This document shows, piece after piece, positions 55,967 to 64,000 of a stretch of 64,000 nt of DNA (within the stretch, counting starts at the first letter, position 1; each line of letters begins with the position of its first letter). The position numbers and the translations under genes are program-made. Source of the DNA: Pomphorhynchus laevis (lineage: Eukaryota > Acanthocephala > Palaeacanthocephala > Echinorhynchida > Pomphorhynchidae); contig WNNJ02001230.1 in the NCBI GenBank assembly GCA_012934845.2, forward strand, positions 1-64,000. Direction: 5' to 3'. Under the pieces are notes generated by a model. That model did not search any database. It had not been told where the DNA came from and was given only the letters and a program-made list of their open reading frames with translations.

Positions 55967-57112
55967 AATCCCATCCCTATTTTTTGCGGGGTCCCACAAG
56001 GTTCAGTCCTAGGTCCCCTGATTTTCTCTCTTCTGCTTAGCGATCTCTTTCCGTTTATCAGACCTTACTCCTTTAACGTCATGCAATACGCAGATGACAT
56101 CCTCATATATGCTCATGCACCCGCACATCGCATACACGATATCGGTAATTCTGCCTCCATCTGTCTTTCTTCTATCTACAAACGTCTCTCCAATATCCAT
56201 CTCGTTCTAAACCCCGACAAGTCTAAAATAATGTGGATCCTCCCCCGTAAACCAAACATATCTCCTCCCATTGTATCTTTTGCTTCATCTATCATCTTCG
56301 TAGTACACAATCTCACTTTCTTAGGCTTCCATTTCGATGATCACCTTTCTCAAAAACCCTTAGTTCGTGACAAGGACCGCTCGTCTAACTTAATTCTCCG
56401 TGACATCTGCCGTATCCGCTGCCTTATCGACTTCCGATCTTGTATGTCTCTTCTTTCATCGCTTCTTTTCCCTAAAATCGATTACTGCCTTAACCTTTTC
56501 GCCAATTATGCAAAATCCATCATCCTACCCCTACAACGAATAATTAACTCCGTCGTTCGAGTGCTCTTTCGTCTCCTTCGCTTTGACCACACATCCACAT
56601 GTCTTGCCCAACTCTCCTGGCCTACCATCTACATCCGCATCTAACTCCGCCGTCTTCTCGTAACTTTTCGTCTCATCGCTGTTGGCTCCCCATCGTTCAT
56701 CAACCTTCCTTTCTTAGACGATACTCGCCCCACCTCGCTATCGCTTCGTTCCTGTCATACCCTCTTACTCCACGTTCCTAATTACTCCAACATCTACGGT
56801 CTCCGATCCTTCCTCGTCGCCGCCTCACTCGCCTGGAATCAACTCCCTCTCGACGTCCGTTCACATCTTCTCCGTTCACACAGTTTACGGAGAAGGTGTG
56901 AACGTTGCTCCCTCCTCAAGGAGGGAGCCGCGCTCCCTCCTCAAGGAGGGAGCCGCGCTCCCTCCTCAAGGAGGGAGCCGCGCTCCCTCCTTTATCACAT
57001 TCAAACACCTCCTCTGTTCACACCTTCTCGATACCTGATTCACAGTTTTGTTTTGTTGTGGTCATGTAAGCGTGCGCTGGCACGCATTTGTCACGTGAAA
57101 ATAAATCCTATT
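55967..57112 (+). mobile_element. LINE-A fragment, RT core to 3' end
   Basis: Open frame 55955-56644 carries [40 protein letters not shown] and the C-terminal region with no break, almost identical to the 18-kb copy. The final part 56645-57112 reaches the GCGTGCGCTGGCACGC hairpin and AAAATAAATCC tail, but is interrupted by a palindromic array at 56870-56996. Confidence 0.88.
56907..56996. repeat. Three tandem 25-bp palindromic units inside LINE-A
   Basis: Units start at 56907, 56932 and 56957; each holds the 22-bp palindrome GCTCCCTCCT-CA-AGGAGGGAGC plus CGC. A fourth half unit runs back into normal LINE-A sequence. Just upstream, 56870-56902 contains GTTCACAC...GTGTGAAC inverted pieces of the same LINE region. 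This looks like fold-back copying of local sequence. Confidence 0.95.
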
Positions 57113-57117
57113 TTTAT

Positions 57118-57985
57118 AATTGACATGAGGCATATTGAAGTCTCCTTGGATAATGATCGGTGATAAGCTTGTTAGGTGATGTCGTAAAGAGATGACAATC
57201 TTTTCAGTTGCGGTGCGCGGAGAGCGGTAAAATAAACCGATTTTTAGATTATGTCTCTCAAGAGAAGATACTGTTGCCCACAGATATTCGTTGTATGAAT
57301 CATCTAATACAATGCTGTGCTCGATGATGGTTAACGGTTGCTTGATGTATAATATAACTCCACCTCCTTTTGAGGCGGTTCGATCCGATCGTATAACAAA
57401 GTAGTCTGAGATTGAGATTTCATTATCAGATATATCGTTGTTAAGCCAGGTTTCGCTCAATGCTATGATGTTTGGGTTCATTGAATTAACGAGACACAAT
57501 ATTTCGTCAAATTTGTTGTAATGCTTAAACAGTTGGAGTACATGACGGAAATATTATTTTTAGAGTAACGGCAGTGGTGAGGTGTCGCTGTTGGTGTTGA
57601 AATGGGATTGATGTTTACGTGTTGGATGCACGAATCTGTGCGGCGGAGAGTATCGATGGAACGGTTAGACGGATTCCGAGGCTGAATCGCGTATTTACCC
57701 TTCGCCGCACAACTTGAAAATTTTTCACAATTAGATTTTTTTCACCGTTTTGAATTCTTTGTTGAAGCTCGTTCCTTGCAGATTTCAATCTGTTTCTATC
57801 TTCAGTGCTGAGGTCAGGTAGAAGTCTGATACTGGATCCCCTTAACTCAAAGGAATTCTTGATGATTTGCTTACTAGTCTCGGGCCTATCAACAACAACT
57901 TTCAAGAACCTTGGTTTGGTACCATCTTGTTTCTTCCTAAAGAAACAATATAGATTAGACATAGTGTAATGATTAGACATTACAC
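57118..57985 (-). mobile_element. LINE-K, downstream part (ORF1 C-terminus and endonuclease start)
   Basis: Minus strand. 57980-57615 encodes the ORF1 C-terminus (KPRFLKVVVDRPETSKQ, IRLLPDLSTEDRNRLKSARN, GEKNLIVKNFQVVRRR). 57499-57110 encodes the endonuclease start (NIIALSETWLNNDISDNEIS, GGGVILYIKQPL, IGLFYRSP, IIQGDFNMPHVNY). It is cut on the left by the LINE-A fragment. Its upstream part lies at 61490-62368, on the far side of LINE-J. Confidence 0.82.
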
Positions 57986-58031
57986 ATAGTGTCTATGATT
58001 AGACACTATGATAGATCACAGTGTCTAATCA
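57955..58031. repeat. Nested inverted repeats at the LINE-J/LINE-K junction
   Basis: TGTCTAATCAT and its complement occur several times in both orientations within 77 bp, with GATTAGACACT and AGTGTCTAATC facing each other. It marks the exact 5' junction of LINE-J. Confidence 0.75.
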
Positions 58032-61000
58032 TAGCTAATATAAGGGAATCATCTGCTACTAACAATCATTTACGTGTACAACATAACGTCAAAGCTGTAC
58101 AATCCTTCTTCTCTGAGCTATTACACACCTGTTCCCCTACTGAGCTGCAGCAATTCAGAGTTCTCCACCTTTATAGACAGGAAAATAATATCAGATAACA
58201 GTCCACGCCTTCTAAAGGTCATATTAGCAACGCCCGATATGTGTACATTAGCTTTAAAATACGGTTATCATCTTGCAGGTACTGGATTGATCCTTCGCAG
58301 AGATCTTTCGATCGAGAAAGAACTCGACTGAAACAAGTAAAGAGCGAACTTAGTAACAGAGTAGCTAACGGCGAAAGTAACCTCACCGTCATAAATTTTC
58401 GTGTAGTGCGACGCAGGACTTCAACTCGTTTCTGAATCCGTTCCATTGGCAACAGTGGAAACATCGGGGAGCTGCGAAGTCTTTGTGTTGCAACGAAACT
58501 ACCCAAGAAGTGACAGTAAATGTCGAAAAGAGATACGAGTATTCCGACCCAGTACACTCCACACATGCCTTCCGGGTCTTATATTCGAATGTCTTAAGTC
58601 TCATCAATAAAATGGACGAAGTTCTCACTCTGGTTAACATCACCTCATTTGAAATACTTGTTTTTACAGTCGTGGTTAAAACCACACATCATAGATTCAG
58701 AAATTTCCATCAATGGGTACGCCATAATCCGAGCAGATCGGCAAATTTGCCGTGGTGGCGGAGTGATCATATATGCTAGAGAAGTTCTTACAACTCGTGT
58801 TATGTCAATTGAGTGCGATGAATCAAGTCTTTGTGAATACGCTTGGGTTTCTGTAACAGACCATAAAAACATATTTTTATCTCTAGGTGTCTTCTATCGC
58901 CCCCCATTCGCTCCAACCCGGTCGATTATATCCTCAATAACTGAAAATACATTCAAGGGTCAAAAAGTTATTTATTAGGAGACTTTAACATGCCGCGAAT
59001 TGATTGGATAGATTACGTTCCTCTTCCTGGATGTGATCCCGAATCATTACTGCTTTTAAACACGATAAATGATCTACATTTAGTCCAACATGTTCACAGG
59101 GATACTCGTCACAGGGGTAATAACTCCTCAATTCTTGACCTCTGCTTTTCGGGTGAAACGTATCTGATAAAAAACGTCAAATACGGACCTCCGCTAGGAT
59201 CAAGCGATCACTCTACCATCTCAATAGAATTTAACGCACCCGGACCATATGTCGAAACGGTTAAAACGTCGAATCCTTTTAAGATCGACTATGATGTCGT
59301 GCGCAGTATAATTTCCTGTATGTATTGGCCCGACCCATCGAAAGCAGGCATTCAAGAAGCTTGGGATCACTTTAAGACCACATTACATTGTGTTCTCGAC
59401 TATTTTGCTCCGATACGTCAGAATCGTACACGAAAACTACATCCGAAATGGTTAGATGCGGAATTGCTTGCTCTAATCAAACACCGTGATAGATGTTTCC
59501 ATGCGTACAAAAAAGGGGAACTTTCTTTTGAACACTACCGTCATTGCAGGAATACGGTTTCTATTCTGAAAAAAAAAACAGAAAAAACGCAGTTTCATTT
59601 CAAATATATGCCGCTCCACTCATAACAATCCTTGGGTGGCTTTCAAAAGCATACTTCCACGTCCTATACACTCGACAGATTGTTCATACCTAGTGGCCGA
59701 CAATGGGTCAATCTTGACCTCCCCAACTGATGTAGCTGCCCATTTTATGGACTATTTCGCTATCAAAGAAGATAGAGTGTCGATCCCCGATGGTATAATC
59801 CAAACTAAACACAATGTACTTCTACCTAGAGTAGTCATATCTAACATTGAATTTAGCGATGAAGAGGTACTGCACGAGCTACTTAAATTACCCCGCAACG
59901 CCGCGTCAGATCCTGACAATATACCTCCAATACTCTTAAAGGAATTGGCCCATGCAATATACGTTCCCTTAGTTTCTATTTTTAGAAGTTCACTAAACAC
60001 AGGTTATCTACCATCTGATTGGACTAAGGCTATTGTACGTCCAATTTTCAAGAAAGGGGATAAATCCCAGGTTTCCAACTACCGTCCCATCAGTCTCACA
60101 TCTGTAGCTTGTAAGGTATTAGAAAAATTGATTCTTCGTCACCTTAGCGCTTTCGTTGAAGCTAACAATTGCCTCAGCCCCAGTCAGCATGGATTTAGGC
60201 CAAATCGCTCAACGGTAACGAACCTTGTAAAAGCGAGAGCAAGCTGGGTGGATTCGACGAGGAGTGGTTCCAAAGTAGATGTGATATTTATAGACTTATC
60301 GAAAGCATTCGTTACAGTTATTCCCAATTTGCTAGTAAACAAATTATCTAACATTGGTGTACGGGGCTCTTTGATACGCTGGATTCAATCATTCGTATGC
60401 AATCGCTCGTTTGCAGTACGCATAAGCCATTATCTTTCTGGTTACTCAATGATGACGACAGGCGTCCCGCAGGGATCGGCCATTAGTCCGACTCTCTTTA
60501 ATATATATATGTAAATGATATTACAAACAACTTAACGTCGGAATGTGTTACCTACGCAGATGATATTAAGGTTTGGAGGCGAATCATTGATGATTCCGAT
60601 GTTAGCGCTCTTCAAAAAGACCTGGATTCCATAAATAAATGGTGTATATCTAATGGGCTGATGATAAATGCGACTAAATGTAGACATATGCGGATCGGCT
60701 CCCCAGACATTCGTTGCTCTTATAAAATTGGAAACATGTCGATTGATTCTACAGATAAAATCGATGATTTAGGGGTATCTACGCTTAATACGCTCGATAT
60801 GAGCGCTCACGTAAATAAAGTTTCGGCCAATTGCCGTCGTACTATTGGCATCATTAAGCGATCTTTTGGATCACTAGAGGCATGTAGCTTCAGAAAAATA
60901 TACAAAGCCCTCATCGAATCTCGAATGCTATACGCATCTCCCGCAGCGTATCCACATCTGTGCAAGAACATTGTGGCTTACGAATCAATTCTCCGGTCGG

Positions 61001-61455
61001 CTACCCGTCTTGTTCCCACTGTCAAAGACCTGCCGTTTGACCAGAAGTTAGAAATCCTAGGTGTTTCAACGGTTTGTGAAAGTTTGGTAAAAGCTGATCT
61101 TATGCTGGTATGGAGGGCAATTTTATCGCCCACTCATCCCCTCAACTTCATGTTTTGCCTACGCAACTCCGAGAAATTACGTGGACATCGGCTAACGCTC
61201 AAACATCGTAGAAAAGTCCATCGACACTATCAGGATATCAGAGATCGAGTAATAAACAGTTGGAACAGACTCCCGTCATCTGCAATTGAATGCCGGAACA
61301 TCCGAGAATTTCGGCGTGCGCTGAACAGTGTATTGCTATCATAGGAAGTCGAACCTGATTTGCATTTTTTTTACTGACATTGTACTTTTTTTACATTGAG
61401 ATCCAGCCAAACGAGCCACCGCTCATCGGCTGTTGTATACTAATAATAATGCGAA
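58010..61455 (+). mobile_element. LINE-J, 5'-truncated, inserted in LINE-K
   Basis: Same broad family as LINE-I. It starts in the ORF1 RRM-like region (IIANIRESSATNNHLRVQHN, RLLKVILATPD, RRDLSIEKE, GESNLTVINFRVVRRR; 58022-58440), followed by ORF2 and a 3' UTR whose end carries GAGCCACCGCTCATCGGCT and an ACTAATAATAAT tail. The flanks on both sides are minus-strand LINE-K pieces that would be adjacent without it. Confidence 0.82.
58560..61344 (+). pseudogene. LINE-J ORF2: endonuclease and reverse transcriptase
   Basis: Endonuclease: IIDSEISINGYAIIRADRQI (58649 frame), LGVFYRPPFAP, GDFNMPRIDWIDYVPLPGCD (58978-59040), LGSSDHSTIS. RT (frames 59636-60514): WTKAIVRPIFKKGDKS, NYRPISLTSVACKVLEKLIL, HGFRPNRSTVTNLV, VIFIDLSKAF followed by V where Asp is usual, GVPQGSAISPTLFNIYM. 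The frame is lost near 60505 by one extra AT in an AT run. TYADDIKVW lies at 60550-60576, and the C-terminal frame 60661-61344 is open to the stop. About five breaks in total. Confidence 0.82.
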
Positions 61456-61489
61456 AGAGGTGTATTACCTGTCTATTTTGTTTGACTGA

Positions 61490-62368
61490 TATTTATGTTG
61501 GGAGAACAGTTGAAAGAACTTGCTTTACTGAATCAACATCATGTTTAATTCGGATGAGATTGTTTGGACTCGGTGATTCGTTTAAATTTACAATGATGAA
61601 ACATTTATCCCGATCGAATGTTCGGCGTTTATGTCGTTTAGGCTCTGATAGAATAGGTATATTGGGGTTATCAGCGTTGTTTACAGTAGAATTGGTATGA
61701 TTTATCATTTGTTTGAGTGTTTCATCCATTTTATATAGACTATGGGTTGTTTGATGACAATAAAAAGCTGGGAGTGCTGTGTGATGTGGTGCTTCTGTGT
61801 CTGTTTCCGGCCTTGGATGTGTTTTCTGGGTGATACGGAATGTTTTTTTCCGTGTACCCTTGTAAGAAATGGTGGAATTCTCTAGATTTGACGAATCCAG
61901 GAAATCAGATTTAAGGTTAGGTAAGGAAGTTTCAAGGGTTGTTGCCTTTACGATTCGCGATCTTGCATGTCCTCGTGTCCAAACTCGAGTAGGGGTCGAT
62001 TTTTGGAATATTGAAGTATCAGATGTTGCCATTATGTTGATCGGGGCGATTTCATTGTCTACTGATGATATTGTATCTTGCTCGAATACTTCACATGTAT
62101 AAGGGATATCTGATCGTAATGGTTTATCAGTGTCTTCGATTAGTGAGCGTAGGTCGTTAATAGTCTTATTTAAATCTGTTATTGCTAGAGCTGCACAGAA
62201 ACCACAATAGAAATTGCGACTCGTCATTGCTTGAGAACTGTCTGAGGGGAAGCTTACTTTGGTCCATATCGTGCAGTCGTGAGAGTCACATGCCACTTCA
62301 TTATCTGCGTACCCAACCGACTTTGTTGTTTTGTTGTATTTCGCTTGCTTGTTGGTCTTCCTTGTCAT
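61490..62368 (-). pseudogene. LINE-K ORF1, N-terminal two-thirds
   Basis: Starts MTRKTNKQAKYNKTTKSVGY, then the zinc module EVACDSHDCTIWTKV...FYCGFC (residues about 24-55), a long Ser/Thr-rich linker, and the start of the RRM-like domain RDKCFIIVNLNESPSPNNLI. The frame is intact for 291 codons and then ends at the LINE-J insertion. The C-terminal continuation is at 57985. By homology an RNA-binding RNP component. Confidence 0.8.
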
Positions 62369-62389
62369 ATTTTTGTCATATAATGTGAT

Positions 62390-62775
62390 ATTGTACTGGA
62401 ATTCAAATTTCCATCAATTTTTCAAACGGAAAATTCGTTATTGAATAATGGATCCGACCAACATATTTCGTTTATTGCGGTATCAATGGAATTTGATTTA
62501 AATTTCAATTTTAAATTTTAAATTGTAAGAACTTATTATAATCAAGACAATTTTAAATTCTTCAATCGTTGAAGTAATCGCTGTAATCGATGTAATCGTT
62601 GTAAACGTTGTAATCGTAGTAATATATTATCGTAACAATTTGTGCATAAGCAACACCGTGTTTGAACATAAGGAGATCCATAGATGCACATGGCATCAGT
62701 ATTCTCTTAGTCAAATATCAATGATCGCTTTTGTAATCTTTTCATCTGATCTGCGACGTTATGTTCTGGACCTCG
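62390..62775. other. Non-coding spacer, probably LINE-K 5' UTR in part
   Basis: Contains a run of related GTAATCGNTGTAATCG motifs at 62570-62625. No frame. Confidence 0.4.
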
Positions 62776-64000
62776 TGTGAATAACGAGGATGAGCTGTCA
62801 ACCGATTATTACCTTGTAGTTAGTAAACTTCGATGGCAGGATCGGATGCTAGACGAGCCTGGTAAACCCAAACGTTGTGTGAGGGCGTGCTAGCAGGATC
62901 TAGCAGATGTTTCTGTTAAAGAACGTTTTTCTGGCTACATCCGGGAGGGCTTCTCCCGGTTGCCAGAAGAGGTGAAGAACATTGATCAAGAATGAGAGAT
63001 GTCTAGATCCTTGCTTGCCACAGCAATTGTGAAAAGTTGTGGCTCGAAGGCCTTAGGTGCTTGTCGCGGAGGAAACACCCGATATGCTTGGTTGACTCCG
63101 ACAGTTAGAGATTTTGTCCAACAGAAGCTGGATGATAAGGCAACTTTGTCAAATAAATCAGTGAAAGCTGTAGTAAAGTACCGAAGAACAAAGAGAGCTT
63201 CAGCTCGAGCAGTTACCAAAGAGAAGAATGCGGCTTGGGAGACGTTTGAAGAGCACTTAGAACTTGATTATAGGTCAGCTTAGAAGATACTCTGGATGAC
63301 GATCACGAACCTTGGTGTTGGAAAGCACGAAACTCCTCAAACTGTCAATGACAAGAGATTATCTATGCTGACTGTCATTAAAAAATTCTCAGTTGTTGAA
63401 AAGAGCATTCAAGGAGTCTTTAATCCGGTGGATAAGCTTCTCTTGTAGAAGTAGAGTCTTTAGAACCAACGGAAGAGCTTATCTCTTTGGAAGAGGTCAT
63501 TGCTGTTGTTAATAAACTTCGTAATGGCGAGAATTCTGGAGTATATGAGATTCGACCTGAAACTTTAAGTGCTCTCGACGTTGTTGGCATGAAGTTGATA
63601 ACACGGATCTTCGACGTTACATTGAAGTCGGGCAAGGTTTCAAGTAAGTGGCGAACTGGGCGGTGATGGTACCGATCTTTAAGAAAGGTGACCGAAGAGC
63701 GTGTTCTAATTATCGGGGCATCACTCTTCGTATCAAAACTGATAAGCTATTTGCTAGGATTCTCGAGATAAGGAAACGGCCTATAGTTGATGGACAGTTG
63801 CAAGAGGAACAATGGGGGTTTCGTCCAGGTCGTGGAACTAAAAATCAGCTTTTAACTCTCTCAACTATCCTCGAACGGTCTTGGGGGATCGCTCAACCGT
63901 TCTACATGTGTTTTGTAGATTTGGAGAAGGCGTTCGCACGACTTCCGTGAGCGAGGTTGTAGGATGTACTAAGAGAGTATAGTGTACCACACTATCTTCG
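62776..64000 (+). mobile_element. LINE-P fragment, endonuclease end to RT, runs off the window
   Basis: SDHYLVVSKLRWQDRMLDEP (62798 on) is the end of an APE endonuclease. Linker frames follow (VVKYRRTKRASARAVTKEKN, 62999-63283). RT in frame 63648-63950 reads VMVPIFKKGDRRACSNYRGI, EEQWGFRPGRGTKNQLLTLS, and MCFVDLEKAFARLP. The NYRGITL and FRPGRGT wording is of the RTE-like/fish-type LINE kind, distinct from CR1-type NYRPISL. Frame shifts occur around 62890, 63285 and 63650. The element is incomplete at the window edge. Confidence 0.75.

Overview
This is AT-rich eukaryotic DNA, most likely from an invertebrate animal. The evidence is a spliced ribosomal protein gene, an animal-like lysophosphatidate acyltransferase, and a dense load of metazoan-type retroelements: several APE-type LINEs of the CR1/L2/Jockey kind, Penelope-like elements (PLEs), and LINEs with a restriction-enzyme-like endonuclease. 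I cannot name the phylum with confidence. Nothing looks prokaryotic.

Only three host genes are well supported: a single-exon 1-acylglycerol-3-phosphate acyltransferase (6141-6956, +), a single-exon NAD(P)-binding SDR/biliverdin-reductase-B-like gene (10093-10758, -), and a five-exon RpS16 gene (29650-34871, -). The RpS16 exons join into 149 codons with good splice sites. Its introns carry several fold-back elements.

Layout. 1-4.2 kb: PLE and LINE relics plus hairpins. 4.2-12.4 kb: host genes, an 860-bp repeat, a folded RNA-like segment, LINE and PLE fragments. 12.4-15.1 kb: a 44-bp tandem array, a second and longer copy of the 860-bp repeat, and a piece of an endonuclease-bearing LINE. 15.4-19.1 kb: LINE-A, with ORF1 fused to ORF2 by a deletion. 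19.1-27.5 kb: head-to-tail PLE copies, one interrupted by an R2-like LINE with a visible 7-bp target duplication. 27.7-28.7 kb: a third, inverted copy of the repeat. 29.6-34.9 kb: RpS16. 34.9-64 kb: almost wall-to-wall LINEs, including LINE-G (nearly full length, minus strand, 38.8-43.7 kb), LINE-I (48.7-52.9 kb), LINE-J nested inside LINE-K (57.1-62.4 kb), and an unfinished LINE at the right edge.

Within the LINE part, four families (A, G, I, K) begin ORF1 with the same two-pair cysteine module, followed in the better preserved families by an RRM-like region. ORF2 then carries APE endonuclease and reverse transcriptase. All copies read here are damaged to some degree. The most notable non-gene signals are an RNA fold conserved between PLE copies, with a compensatory base-pair change; hammerhead-like cores in PLE-like flanks; a 147-bp-arm hairpin inside an RpS16 intron; and a 20-bp array whose monomer matches the 5' end of LINE-G.
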